Shown one piece after another: positions 23,983 to 34,360 of a DNA stretch of 64,000 nucleotides. Made by a program: the position numbers and the translations under genes. The stretch is from NCBI GenBank assembly GCA_949358305.1, contig OX442322.1, positions 4,898,001-4,962,000 on the forward strand, given 5' to 3'. This DNA is from Strigamia acuminata. Its lineage: Eukaryota > Arthropoda > Chilopoda > Geophilomorpha > Linotaeniidae. Below the pieces are notes generated by a model. That model saw only the letters and a list, made by a program, of their open reading frames with translations. It was not told the DNA's origin and did no database searches. Every line of letters begins with the position of its first letter. Within the stretch, counting starts at the first letter, position 1.

Positions 23983-25186
23983 CGCAACAGGAAGTAGCTC
24001 GCTCTTGACCAGATATTTTGACTATATGTTTTCTTGAGCCCTTTCTACTACTTCAGTGTTATGTTGATTGCGCAAACACAAGCATGGCTGTTGATTGCGC
24101 AGTCAATGCCCTTTATTCTGCGGGCCTATGAGAACATACATACGGCGCACACTTGACGTGGAGATGGGTGATATGATGCCTCCATGTCCGGGTGCCCGAT
24201 GATGGTTGTGTGACCGTGAGGAGATCAGGTCGCGGCGATGAGTAGTAAGAATCCCGTCGGGCCGGATATAATTCAACATGTGTTCCACAAGGCCTGCCAG
24301 TTACAGTAAACCATGGCTGCCGAACAGCGTGTCGAAAATGTAACATTAGGGTTGAAATAACTAAACTCGGAAAAGTTTAGTTAGATTAAATCCCCAGCTA
24401 GTTTATGTCACAACTCAGCATTGTGCATAAACATGGATACTTCTTCCAGAACTGTACAAAACTAAAGACTAGCTACATTAGCATTTACTTGCCAGTAAAT
24501 GTGTAGCTAAATTGCCAACTTTATGTAAGCAGAATTATTACGAATATTTACTGAAAAGTAATACTCTAATAAATACATCCATTACACGGAACCAGAAGTT
24601 ATGATTGTAAACTCGCAACAGTTTACTCTCGTATGAAGAACCATTTGACGTATCACACCAATTATAAATGTCTTAAAACATTTATAAGAGGTCAATTGGT
24701 AAATGGCTCTCACAAGCCATTTAAACCAATAACCGCCCCAAGTTTGTGGCGATGCAGATACCGTCAACCGGACGTCTTCGGATACTAACCTTTTCATTAC
24801 AGATTCGAACCAGACCCCGATGTACAATTAAAACCAAATAATCAACCGATTCAGACGACATCTTATCCACCCGATGAAGCCGACTTGATATTATCATAGC
24901 GCCGTTTAGGCGACTGTAAGTATAGTTAATCGACCAATTTATATGGCCAATTGTCGGCATAGTTACTGTATAATTGTATTTCATGCAAATTGATTAATAT
25001 AATCACTTTACGGTGATTATATTTAGATATCAATAAATATGTTATGTCTCGATAACCGCATGTGTCATTATTTTACCCAGTTCACACTTTAGGTTTTGTC
25101 AATCCTATCTCTCAACTACTGAATAGATAGACTAGCTTGTTATGCCAAAATACACATTTTGAGCGGATAGCGTCATCGAAAAGTCA
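23983..25186 (+). repeat. LTR-F tandem unit 3
   Basis: Nearly identical to units 1 and 2, with ccctttattc for ccccttattc and gatggttg for gacggttg. It alone runs on into gtcatcgtcaca, the probable true LTR end, while units 1 and 2 switch back to cgcaacagg at gtcatcg. Confidence 0.93.
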
Positions 25187-25196
25187 TCGTCACACG

Positions 25197-25213
25197 TGGA
25201 GGTTCTACCGAGA
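25197..25213 (+). promoter_or_regulatory. Probable primer-binding site, tRNA-Gln-like
   Basis: TGGAGGTTCTACCGAGA lies two bases after the likely LTR end. The complement of an animal tRNA-Gln 3' end would read TGGAGGTTCCACCGAGA, so there is one mismatch. This supports a retroelement reading rightward from LTR-F. Confidence 0.65.
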
Positions 25214-25241
25214 TAGGTTGCAAGCTAAAAGTGAACTTTTT

Positions 25242-25590
25242 GTTGTAATTTTTCTTTACCAAGAAAATTATGGCTGAGTTGTAATTTTCCTAACCAGAAA
25301 ATTATAACTAAATGTCCGCGTTGTAAATTTTTCTTGCAAAAGAAATTTATAACCGTTTCGTTCGTGTTGTGATTTTCTTTAACGAGAAAATTACGACTAT
25401 TGATTTGTTTGTTGTATTTTCTCTTGAAAAAGAAAATATAATCACAAATTCCACAGTGTTGTTAATATTTTAATCAAAATATTATTTGAACACTGTCCCC
25501 CGAGTCTAGTTGCATTTTTCTCGCAAGAATGTGTAACAAGTAGACTACCGTACGTTATTTATTATTTCGCGAGAAATATAAATAAATTTG
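25242..25590 (+). repeat. Series of about eight evenly spaced stem-loops
   Basis: Inverted repeats start near 25242, 25278, 25320, 25366, 25410, 25454, 25503 and 25555, spaced 36 to 52 bases. The first five share a left arm of the form GTTGT(A/G)(A)ATTTTC and a right arm ending in (A/C)AC or ATC. Examples: GTTGTAATTTTC ctaacca GAAAATTATAAC; TTAATATTTT aatc AAAATATTA. The loops and stems differ in sequence, so the structure is kept more than the sequence. It lies in the presumed leader downstream of the primer site. Confidence 0.8.
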
Positions 25591-26607
25591 CCAGACGTTT
25601 GTTGGGCCAATTCTTTTGAATAAAAAGTTTTGACTCTCAAAACAAACAGAAGTTTTTACGACTTGAAGAATTCACGATGCTGTCCATTGTTTAAGTTATT
25701 TCTAATCAAAATGCTTAAACTTTAACTTTTTGTCCGAAAAGTTAACGATACTTGGATGGTAGTCTAAAAACGGTCATATTTTCTCACTAAAAATGTGACT
25801 AATGGTAGTATTTTGTTGTTATTTCACAAAAAAGAAATAAAAACAATTTTCTCTTTACAAAGAGACTGGAGATTGTCAAGCAGCTGTGGAGAATGGGCGA
25901 TTTTGACTTGTCTTAAAAAACAGGTTAATCTTGCTGACAAGAATGGCAAAGTTCAAATTCTCGAAAATAGAATTTGGACCAAAACTCAGTGGGTGGCATA
26001 TCCAAAAAAGGAAATGCATTTTTGGGTGATGAATGAGTGACACACGTCAAATGTGTCATTTTTTCATTCGTCCAATCCCACTGAACGGATTAACCCAAAG
26101 ATCCATTTTTGGGAAGTGTGAAGAACCACTTGCATTCTTGCATCCACACCGACTGGACGTCTCCTGACCACCATTTGGACCGTGACCACCTTGTTCGTTT
26201 GGACCATTTGCATCCGAAAAAGCCGTAAAGTTAAGTGTAATTTTGTTAAAACATTGCAGTTTAAAAGCGCACCTTCCTAAGCGCTAGTTTAGTATAAAAA
26301 GTGTATTTCGTTTTTGTAGTTTAAGTGTGCTTTGACCACACCAAGTTTAAAGAATCATTGTACTATTCTTTCTCTAGTTTTAATTTAGGCGTGACTGTTT
26401 CTCCGCGCTAGTTGTTGTATTAAAATCCTTCGTACTCCAATCTATTTTGAGTGTTTTGGGCGTTATTTTCTTGTTGTTTTTCGTGTACCCCACAGTACAC
26501 GTTTTAACACCGAACCTATCGCCAATTTTTTCGATTCTGTCGGTTACGTACGAATAGTACGTGATCTCACACCGAATCTATCGCCAATTTTTTCAACTTT
26601 TCACCTT
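25591..26607 (+). other. Probable retroelement leader without recognisable gene
   Basis: No coding similarity seen. An 81-codon ORF (25795-26040) has no recognisable features. A direct repeat (caccgaacctatcgccaatt and its near copy) occurs at about 26508 and 26568. A tataaaa stretch lies near 26294. More short stem-loops are present, for example AACTTTT tgtccg AAAAGTT near 25725. The gag and most of pol expected here are absent. Confidence 0.45.
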
Positions 26608-27240
26608 GTGTTTTATATTTTCGAACAAAAATATCAATTCGTGTCTACTGTCTATAGTGACTTTTGTAAAAAACATCACATAGACATGGCACATGTCAGC
26701 CCATATCATGCCTCGGCAAACCCGACAGAAAGGGCTAACCGTGATTTGAAGATGATGCTGGCAATTTATTCCGACCTGCACTCGCAATGGCCGCGATTCT
26801 TGAACGAATTTGCGTTTGCCACGCGAACTGCTATATCGGACGCAACGGGATTTAGCCCAATGATGCTGAATACGGGAAGGACGGTACCACTACCATTCGA
26901 TCCACGTATGATGGAACACGGGATTAAGTTCGATAAGAACAAACCCGAAGAATACGTACATAGCATTCTGGATGTGCTTAGAAGAGCACATCAAGAAATG
27001 CACCGGAAAATCCAGGAGAATTATGTCCGACATGACAAGATTCACCGTAACAAGTATCATATTTGTCAATATGCAGTTGGCGATCTAGTTTGGAAGGCCA
27101 CTCATATTTTGTCAAATAAGGAAAAAGGGATCACCGCTGGTTTCGCCGAAAAGCGAGACGGCCCCTGGGAAATTACAGCAGTATTAAAAGGAGGCTCGTA
27201 TTCATTAGCGATGATTTCGTACAAAAAATGCAAGAATTAA
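26608..27240 (+). pseudogene. Gypsy-type integrase C-terminal fragment
   Basis: Starts just after where the second catalytic Asp would be (FCKKHHIDMAHVSPYHASAN), includes the catalytic Glu in NPTERANRDLK, then GFSPMMLNTGR and a post-core domain (YAVGDLVWKATHIL...GPWEITAVL) like the gypsy GPY/F region. The frame is open for 210 codons to a stop at 27240. The zinc-binding domain, the first two catalytic Asp residues and everything upstream are missing, so it is not functional on its own. Confidence 0.8.
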
Positions 27241-28199
27241 ATATTTCCGAAAAGAATATTTATTTCATGAAGCATGCACACCTCTACTTTGAAGAGACGA
27301 CTCATCCATGCTATTTTTAAAACAAGATAGTGTAAATGAGTCATCAACCAATCACAGAGCTCGGTCTAAAAAATAGACACCTGCTTTGAGGTTGAACTTC
27401 GACCTCATTCTCGTAGTTTCACTACAGTTGACACATCGCTTAGCCAGTTTTCAACTCGTAAAGCTCTTCTCAACGCGAAAAATCGGATAATTTGTGAGTG
27501 AATTGATTCTTACAAGTCTCGGAAAAGACACCTATTCATTCGATTTTATTTAGTTAGGAGGTTTGCCCAAACTTCGTAGCTAAACCACGTGGGTTTAGTC
27601 GCGAAAAAACATCGTTTCGCCAAACTCAATTGAAGGTCAACGACGTCAGTTAACCCACCCGCTTGTTTAGCCGAACAACGAGGTTTATTAGTAAGTCAAA
27701 TTTTCCTAAAGAATTACGTTTACAACAATATTCTAATAGGAAACTTCTTCCGTCACTCATCTTGTGCGACTATATTACGTCGGCGGAGGAAATTTTCGTG
27801 ATTTTCAACCGAAGTTACGAACAAGATTCAACAATGAGTGGTAAAGTGTTATTTTGTATGTAAAAATATTCAAATACACCGCCATTTGCTCGAGAATTTA
27901 TCCAGAGAGATAAAAACTCGCCAAGTCATGTACGAGGTGCAGACAGTCCTCACTAGAGGGTGTTCGCCATCTTTTAAAACACGTGTTGAAGAATTCATCA
28001 TCCGAATTATCGCCTTTTAATTGGTTAAATTAAATTTTTAAATTTATTAGTCGATTATAAGACAATATTGGTGATATTACGGACCTTTCCAAAAAAGGAA
28101 AATACGTAGAATAATATAAAATTTGTTCGATGTTCAATTTGAATATTTAAACTTCACCGTTTAAATATACGTTAATTGTGAAGAGCCGAAAGGGCCTGT
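27241..28199 (+). other. Non-coding, hairpin-rich region
   Basis: No gene recognised. Short inverted repeats continue the style seen upstream: AAATATT/AATATTT near 27240, GAGGT/ACCTC near 27389 and ATATTTAAAC/GTTTAAATAT near 28143. It may be the 3' part of the LTR-F type element, but no second LTR copy is identifiable. Confidence 0.35.
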
Positions 28200-28643
28200 G
28201 CGCTGCAGAAATAACTGGAAACATCCTTTTTGGCTGGGCGGATAAATCGGACACGCGTCCGCCATCTTTTATTACAAAAGTATGTGTAACATAAAAACCC
28301 GATTCGAGGCTAATCGCCCTCGATCTCAAACACAAAGAAAATCATAGAACAAATCATTGTTTCAATACACTGACTTGTTCTTTACAAAAAGACAAAACTA
28401 ATAGATAAAACAAACAAAACAACATAAACAATAACTGCTCATTTCAGCAGATGACAGGTTGTGTGTGTTGTCACGTAATAGGAGTCGGTTGCGGTACAAA
28501 ACCAGCATTGGGATTAAAAATCAGAATCAACCGACTGCGATACGGGACATCAACATGGCAACACACTGATTGCATTTATCCACAATATGCAATCTGATAA
28601 TCTACGCGGATGCGAGGACAAACAGGAAAACGTCAACCTAACA
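28200..28643 (-). repeat. 3' LTR of Copia-E (distal end uncertain)
   Basis: On the minus strand TGTTAGGTTGACG begins at 28643, directly after a polypurine tract (GAAGGGGGATT, complement of 28644-28654). The far end is not defined because no second LTR is in the window. I put it near 28200 by comparison with the 475-537 bp LTRs of Copia-C and -D. Confidence 0.55.
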
Positions 28644-28660
28644 AATCCCCCTTCGTTTAG

Positions 28661-30907
28661 CTATTTGTCAATTACAAAGATGTATTCGCATAGCGCGTTC
28701 AGTCTGGATTTAGCTAACCATTTTGTCAGAATATCTGCGACATTTAATTCGCCGGAAACATGCTTGATCAAAAACGTTCCTTTCTCAAACCAATCTCTAA
28801 CGAAATGAAGCTTCACGTCTATATGTTTATTTGCCCTGTTCTCAATCCTATTCTTACAGTATTGGATAGCCGGCTGGCTATCCGCAAAAACACAGGGCGT
28901 ATTTCGCTTGAGACAAAACATTATTTTCGCGTCGTAAAGGCGCTCGAGCCAAATAACTTCTTTCACCCCATCGACCACGGCGAGAAATTGGCTCTCCATG
29001 ATCGACAGGGAGGTCATCGATTGTTTGTGGCAATTCCACGAGATGGGAATGCCACCCATATAGACAATATGTCCCCCAAAGCTTCGTCGTCTGTCTTGAT
29101 CTAGGGCAAACGACGCGTCGGTGTAAACTGTCAAATTCTCGTTTTTACAGTTCGATAAGTTAATCGAATAATTCGACGTGGTGGCCAAATATCGCAGGAC
29201 CTGCAGTAACATATTGACATGGCGCGCCGAATGCGTCTCGTTATACTGAGAAAGCACTATTACTGAAAACAGTATGTCGGGTCTGGTTTGGCTGGCGATG
29301 AACAATAGACTTCCGACCAAAGATCTGTACGGGAATGAAGTATCGACTTTTTCCCCGGTTCTCACACTTTGAATCATGGTTCCCGGGGTTACTGGAACTC
29401 TTACTCGATGGCACGAGTCAATCCCGTACGCATTACAAAGCTTTTCAATATATTTCCGTTGGTGGATTTTAATCATGCCCCCGGACCTATCAAACTCGAT
29501 TCCTAAAAGTAAAGTTACGGGTCCCAGACTCACTACTTCAAACGATTCCCGTAACCACTTCAAAACGCATTGTTCCACATAGTCATCCTTCGAGAATAGC
29601 ACGATATCGTCCACGTAGAAGATGACTATCGCGTCGTTGTCTAGGGCATAGACACAGTTTAAACCCAACAATAGTTGGAAGCCCAATTCAAGTAGTCGTA
29701 TGTGGAGAACCTGGTACCACATACGACCGGACTGGTGTAATCCATAAAGTGATTTTAAAAGCATCCAGCATTTATGCTTATTATGGGCGGTACGATATCC
29801 CTTGGGGATCTCCATGTACTGTACCGTATCGAGGTCCCCGTAAAGGTACGCGGCTTTGATATCCAGGTGTAAGTCCCGCCATCCCTTGAGTATTACCAAA
29901 GTGCAAAAGAACACTATTACTAGCACGAAGTTGACGACGGGGGAGAACACCTCCGTAAAGTCAACTCCGGGCTTTTGCTTAAAGCCCTGTGCGACGAGTC
30001 GGGCTCGGTAGCGTTGGATAACACCTGTGTGGTCGCGCTTCATTTTATATATCCATTTCGATCCCAAGAGAGTCGTACCCTCGTCTAAAGTTGTTTTGTC
30101 AACTTCCCTGTAAACCGTTCTTTCATCAAACACATCAATTTCTTCCCTCATAGCTTTAATCCAATCAGGGCGCTTGATGTGGTACATGGCTTCTTCGTAG
30201 GTTTCTGGCTCGACGGCGCAGAAACCTGCAAACCCTAACGGTTCACCGTCCCCTTCTAATGTCTTAAAGTCAAATAAGGTCGCATCATATGCATACCCTT
30301 CTTCATCGCACCACCGTGCAATATCAACTCGACTTCTTATCTTATCCTTTAAGGGCGTGATGTAAACAACATCTATTTGTCCCGCCGTCGCTCCGTCTTT
30401 ACGGACGGATGCGCGTTGTTTCCATTCCGCCATATTTAACGGCAGTAGTTCCGGGTGTAACCTCACGTCCCCTTTCTTTTTCTTTGATCGTGATCCACGT
30501 CGTGTTTGAATCCCAGGGGGAATTTCAGGTTCCCCATCATCGTCAGGATAGACGTTGAAGTAATTCCCATCATCCCCCTTCGCCCCACCAATTTCTTTAA
30601 CAGGCTCATCCCCTGTATCCCTGTCCCCAAGAATAGGGTTCCCCTCAACGGGTATAAGTGGGGGTTGCTGAGCTGCCTGTTTAGCGACTGGCTTCAATTC
30701 AGGTCTAAAAGCAGGCTTTGGGGTCGTGGGCAATGCGGGTTTCACTATTTGCTGCGGAACAGGTTGTGGGACTTCCTGTATCGCAGGAGGGGGTTCTGGG
30801 ATATCCGGAGTGTTGTTGTAAAAAGTACGCTCCGAGATCACGCAATTAACATGTGATTCTTCATTTCTGCTCCAAAAGGAATTTGAAGGCCAGGGATGAG
30901 CTCGAGG
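28661..30907 (-). pseudogene. Copia-E pol, 5'-truncated
   Basis: Reverse-oriented copia pol. The frame is open on the minus strand from at least 30907 to a stop near 28661, with no ATG at its start. It holds a Pro-rich linker (EPPPAIQEVPQPVP), then RT (GSKWIYKMKRD; RYRARLVAQGF; DIKAAYLYGDL; YVDDIVLFS near 29600) and RNase H (VYTDASFALDQDRRRSFGG; SIMESQFLAVVDG; ENRANKHIDVKLHF; DILTKWLAKS). All RT and RNase H motifs are intact. Gag, protease and the integrase core are absent. The CC-LTR element is inserted just upstream at 30912; whether the copia frame continues beyond 34052 could not be shown, because that frame soon meets a stop. Confidence 0.88.
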
Positions 30908-30911
30908 GTAG

Positions 30912-31204
30912 TGTTAGATTTTGATAATAAATGATAACTGGTTTCACTGCACAATCAATCGTGGTATTTATTTGCACTGGGCTCGATTATACTTGTGTGT
31001 TCTGAACACTAATTTAGTAAAGCTTTAAACTCGTTCGTTACAAGATTTGATACAGCTTGTTTACATGTTTTTCGTATCTAAACTTAATGTGTATTGTTAT
31101 ATCGACACGCTACATTGTATTATTTCCTTCGCACGCATTCACTAATTGATTTGATTAACTTTTATGCAAACTAATTTAGGTTATAATTGATTCACAATAC
31201 AACA
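30912..31204 (-). repeat. 3' LTR of CC-LTR element
   Basis: 293 bp, plus-strand tgttagatttt to cacaatacaaca. I saw no difference from 33760-34052. The stop codon of the internal ORF lies inside this LTR, 12 bases from its edge. Confidence 0.95.
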
Positions 31205-33540
31205 GCTCCCCGGAAATCTAGCTGAAAGCTAATTTCCTTTACGTTTCTGTTGTTGATGCTATTGTTGTGTTTGTTTCGGGGTCGTTGTCCCCTGTTGCTG
31301 TTGATACGGACCCCAAGCGTGGTCAAAATTCTGTTGGAATTGGCCTCGATAATCGCTTGGTAGCTGTCCCAAATGTTGCTGTTGCGCTTGCTGTTGTTGT
31401 AGTTGTTGTTGTCATTGTTGGTGCTGTTGTTGTTGTTGTTGTTTCGTTGCTCGTTGATCTCGTTGTTTGTGCAATCCCGATGTGGATGCTCGATGCTCGC
31501 ACGCCTGTACAGCTCGTGTTTGTCGCTCGCGCTTTTGCGCAGTTCGTATCTGTTGGTTGCGCGTTTGCGCATTTCAAATTTGTCGCGTTTGGCGTCCGTC
31601 TTGTCGCTCGAGCGCCCGGTCATTTCGATTTCCTCGTCGACACGTTTGACGGCCGCGGCTTTGTCGCCGAATTCGATTGTCCGGCTGAGGCGTTTGGCCT
31701 CAATCGCACGTTGGGCGACATAAGTCGCGTTTTTCTTCACTTTTATAACACCCGCCACATCCAATTTGTTGCAAATTAATTTATGCAGCATATGTTCAGT
31801 CTTTTGCGGTTTTTTTTTCAAGTTAATTAGCTGCTCAACATCAAAGTTGAGATGCACTTGAAGTCCATCAACCCAAAACTTTTGCTCAGAAATTAGCGGT
31901 CGCTCGATTTCCGCGATCGTTTTGAGCAGGTTTTCCATGTTGAACTGCGTAGCGTTGACTTGGTGCTGGAATTCTGCATACACACGGTCGACTCCCTCTT
32001 GTTGGTCTCTCAATGTCAAACATTGATTCATAATGTCCGTATGCACTTGCTGCAATTTTGCAATAGCAATTTGGTGTTGCAATTCACGATTTTGAGCAAA
32101 CTTTTTACAAACATCCTTGTTCTCTATCTTTCCGAGCTTGTAATGCGGGTACAGATATCTGTTGATGTGTTCTACTAATGCTTGCTTTTCGTTCTGGTAC
32201 TGTGGTGCCGGGTTGGTCGGTGCAGCCTGGGTTTTAAATCTTTTACTGTCGGTATTGCTCTCAGCCTCGTCCTGGCTCCAATCGGGGCATTTTCTTTTAT
32301 TCAGATTTGGAAATTCAAACTGCGTTTGCACACTCGTGTCGAAGCTGGTTCTAGTAATCTGGTTTTGGTGACCCGTAGTCGTCTTTGACTTGTTGTGCAT
32401 GGTCGTCGAATCCGCGCTCATTCTGTGACTGTCTTGCTTTTGACATCCCAACAGATTTTGTATACTCTGCATGCTCGAATCGGCACTCATTCTTTTTCCC
32501 TGCGGTGGAAAACTAGGTGTGCGTTGCCCGTTGTTCGTGCCGAAAATCGAGGTCGTTCCTTCATCCTGAATGTTCAAATCCGTCTTAATTTGTGCGCTTG
32601 AATCCTGTTTCCTTTGTGCTTTCTGTTTGCACGCAAAGAAGTGCGCTATTTCATTCGGTTTCTGTTTCTGCTGTGGATTTGTATTCTTTCTTTGATTCAA
32701 ACTTTCATTCGTTTTTGGAATTGTGTGGTTTTCAAACTCGTCGTCGTCAGAATCAAGCTGAATGCAAGGGATCTCCTTTCTTTCGATTTTCGCCGCTACA
32801 GTGTGTTTTTTCGAAATGGCCAAATCATCTTTTCCTATCACGAGACTGCAATCATTTGAGGTCGCATCTGCTAAGCTTATTCTTGAATTACAGCTACTAT
32901 CAATCAAGTGTTCACTCGTTCCGGGAACTGCAATCGCATTTGTCTTTTTCTGGTTTTTACAAAACAACGAAGCTGCGGTGGTTGTTGCACTTAATGCGTT
33001 TTTCGGCTTGTCGCTTTTCGTTTTGTCGTTTTCCGTCATGTTGGACAATAACAGCGTGTCATATAAGTTTGTTACGGCCATGTTCATTTCGATTGCTGCC
33101 TCCATCATCTTGTGGTCGGTTTGCAGTTTGCTCAGCGACCTGAGCGCGTCTTTGATGCACAATTTCTCTATTCTGCAGTACTCGTCTTGGAATTTCATCA
33201 CGTCGCCCATCAAATTGTTGGTCAAGCTTCGTTCCTCTTTGGCGTGTTCCTGTATGTCATTGCGGATGGTTTTCAACAGTTTGTCCGTCAATTCCTTCTC
33301 GTTGCTCGAGTCCACGTCCTTCTCGCGTTTCAAACCCTTATTCAGTTGCGCCAAGCGATTCGTGTTGTCGTTTTTAAATCCTTCCTCGAGTGCCACGAGG
33401 AATTTCGCTCGTTCGCGTTGCAGCATTCGGTTGTGTTCGGTGCAAACTTGCGCGATTTCCACGAGCAGTTGGTCCCGTTCTTTATGCTTGGAATCCATGG
33501 ACGAACTGAGTTCGTCGCGAATCTGTTCAATCGTGGCCAT
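31192..33540 (-). CDS. Coiled-coil, Asn-rich protein of unknown function carried by an LTR element
   Basis: ORF of 782 codons from the ATG at 33540, chosen because it has a strong initiation context (acgATGGcc). The frame stays open upstream to 33663 without another ATG. I do not recognise the family. The N-terminal third is charged and heptad-like (for example KHKERDQLLVEIAQVCTEH), suggesting a coiled coil. The middle is Ser/Thr/Gln-rich with two MSADS repeats. A second helical part follows (about residues 460-600). Near the C terminus three short repeats of the type KFEMRKRAT / RYELRKSAS / KHELYRRAS precede a run of Asn. There is no CCHC knuckle, DTG, YxDD or DDE motif. It could be a very divergent gag or a captured cellular gene. 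The stop codon is inside the 3' LTR, so coding and LTR sequence have co-evolved. Confidence 0.8.
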   Translation of the reverse strand: MATIEQIRDELSSSMDSKHKERDQLLVEIAQVCTEHNRMLQRERAKFLVALEEGFKNDNTNRLAQLNKGLKREKDVDSSNEKELTDKLLKTIRNDIQEHAKEERSLTNNLMGDVMKFQDEYCRIEKLCIKDALRSLSKLQTDHKMMEAAIEMNMAVTNLYDTLLLSNMTENDKTKSDKPKNALSATTTAASLFCKNQKKTNAIAVPGTSEHLIDSSCNSRISLADATSNDCSLVIGKDDLAISKKHTVAAKIERKEIPCIQLDSDDDEFENHTIPKTNESLNQRKNTNPQQKQKPNEIAHFFACKQKAQRKQDSSAQIKTDLNIQDEGTTSIFGTNNGQRTPSFPPQGKRMSADSSMQSIQNLLGCQKQDSHRMSADSTTMHNKSKTTTGHQNQITRTSFDTSVQTQFEFPNLNKRKCPDWSQDEAESNTDSKRFKTQAAPTNPAPQYQNEKQALVEHINRYLYPHYKLGKIENKDVCKKFAQNRELQHQIAIAKLQQVHTDIMNQCLTLRDQQEGVDRVYAEFQHQVNATQFNMENLLKTIAEIERPLISEQKFWVDGLQVHLNFDVEQLINLKKKPQKTEHMLHKLICNKLDVAGVIKVKKNATYVAQRAIEAKRLSRTIEFGDKAAAVKRVDEEIEMTGRSSDKTDAKRDKFEMRKRATNRYELRKSASDKHELYRRASIEHPHRDCTNNEINEQRNNNNNNSTNNDNNNYNNSKRNSNIWDSYQAIIEANSNRILTTLGVRINSNRGQRPRNKHNNSINNRNVKEISFQLDFRGAVVL

Positions 33541-33744
33541 CGTTTTTTCCTCGTTCGAAATTTGATTCGTTTCAAGCTTCCTAGTTCGTGTTGAAGTTGG
33601 TTTAATCTTTCTAGTAGGCGTTTTCTCTCCATTCACAACGGCATAACCAATGGCCCATCTCAAACGTAATTTTTGGTAAGCTCTCGAATTTTTATGTTGT
33701 AAGGATTAGGGTTACCGCGATAAACAGTGGATTCGATCCGTTTA

Positions 33745-33756
33745 CGCTCGTCGCCA
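33745..33756 (-). promoter_or_regulatory. Probable primer-binding site, tRNA-Ser-like
   Basis: Three bases inside the LTR the minus strand reads TGGCGACGAGCG. The first ten bases are complementary to the 3' end of an animal tRNA-Ser (ctcgtcgcca). Confidence 0.65.
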
Positions 33757-33759
33757 GCA

Positions 33760-34052
33760 TGTTAGATTTTGATAATAAATGATAACTGGTTTCACTGCAC
33801 AATCAATCGTGGTATTTATTTGCACTGGGCTCGATTATACTTGTGTGTTCTGAACACTAATTTAGTAAAGCTTTAAACTCGTTCGTTACAAGATTTGATA
33901 CAGCTTGTTTACATGTTTTTCGTATCTAAACTTAATGTGTATTGTTATATCGACACGCTACATTGTATTATTTCCTTCGCACGCATTCACTAATTGATTT
34001 GATTAACTTTTATGCAAACTAATTTAGGTTATAATTGATTCACAATACAACA
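33760..34052 (-). repeat. 5' LTR of CC-LTR element
   Basis: 293 bp, partner of 30912-31204, reads as identical. Confidence 0.95.
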
Positions 34053-34360
34053 GGTAGGTGAATGAACTGTCGGGAGTGGATGTTTTTGATTTGAAATTTA
34101 TGGCCAGATTATTACAAATACGATATGACTGTCGTATGCCTATTTTTTAATTTTTTAATTTTTCCAATATTTGGAGGGGTGGGTTTGGTTCCAAACACAG
34201 CATGTCTGTTGCATGCGCATCATTAGGATAATTCGATTGACCTAGTTTTTTTTTCCAACACTTGCAACCGCTAGACTAGGTGTTGGCTCCATTGCACATC
34301 TTCGCCCAGCGACTAGGCAAATTTTCGGGTTCGGTTCCAAATACAACACGTCCGTCCGAT

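Larger units (their letters stand above)
21269..25194 (+). mobile_element. LTR-F, long LTR with three tandem copies of its post-TATA part
   Basis: A probable LTR starting TGTTGTTTTGTGG (21269). It has a TATA-like box (gtatatact, 21562-21571) and then three tandem units of about 1.2 kb that begin at 21577, 22781 and 23983. It ends just before a primer-binding site at 25197. Each unit carries an AATAAA near its end. The layout reads U3, then R-U5 three times, then primer site. The LTR start and end are inferred from the TG...CA rule and the primer site and are not confirmed by a second LTR. Minus-strand ORFs of 61-87 codons recur in each copy only because the copies are nearly identical. Confidence 0.6.
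30907..34057 (-). mobile_element. CC-LTR, one-gene LTR element with target duplication
   Basis: Two 293-bp LTRs (30912-31204 and 33760-34052) that read as identical, flanked by the 5-bp duplication ggtag (30907-30911 and 34053-34057). On the minus strand a tRNA-Ser-like primer site follows the 5' LTR (33756 downward) and a short purine tract (GGGGAGC, complement of 31205-31211) precedes the 3' LTR. The interior is almost filled by a single ORF with no protease, RT or integrase motifs. Insertion must therefore have used enzymes in trans. LTR identity implies a recent event. Confidence 0.93.

Noticed and set aside
21697-24984. Minus-strand ORFs of 61, 77, 81 and 87 codons conserved in three copies
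   Set aside because: They recur only because the 1.2-kb LTR-F units are near-identical. No domain is recognisable and they are not seen in the diverged LTR-F1.
21577-25186. CRISPR-like or satellite array
   Set aside because: Units are 1.2 kb, only three copies, with TATA, AATAAA and primer-site context, so an LTR-derived duplication fits better.
27241-28199. Host gene or exon between the gypsy integrase tail and Copia-E
   Set aside because: Only short ORFs without recognisable motifs; hairpin style suggests retroelement non-coding sequence.
31267-33594. Long plus-strand ORFs (up to 267 codons) across the CC-LTR element
   Set aside because: They are antisense to the 782-codon minus-strand ORF, rich in Val, Leu, Phe and Ser as expected from mirrored Asn/Lys/Gln codons, and conflict with the primer site and purine tract orientation.
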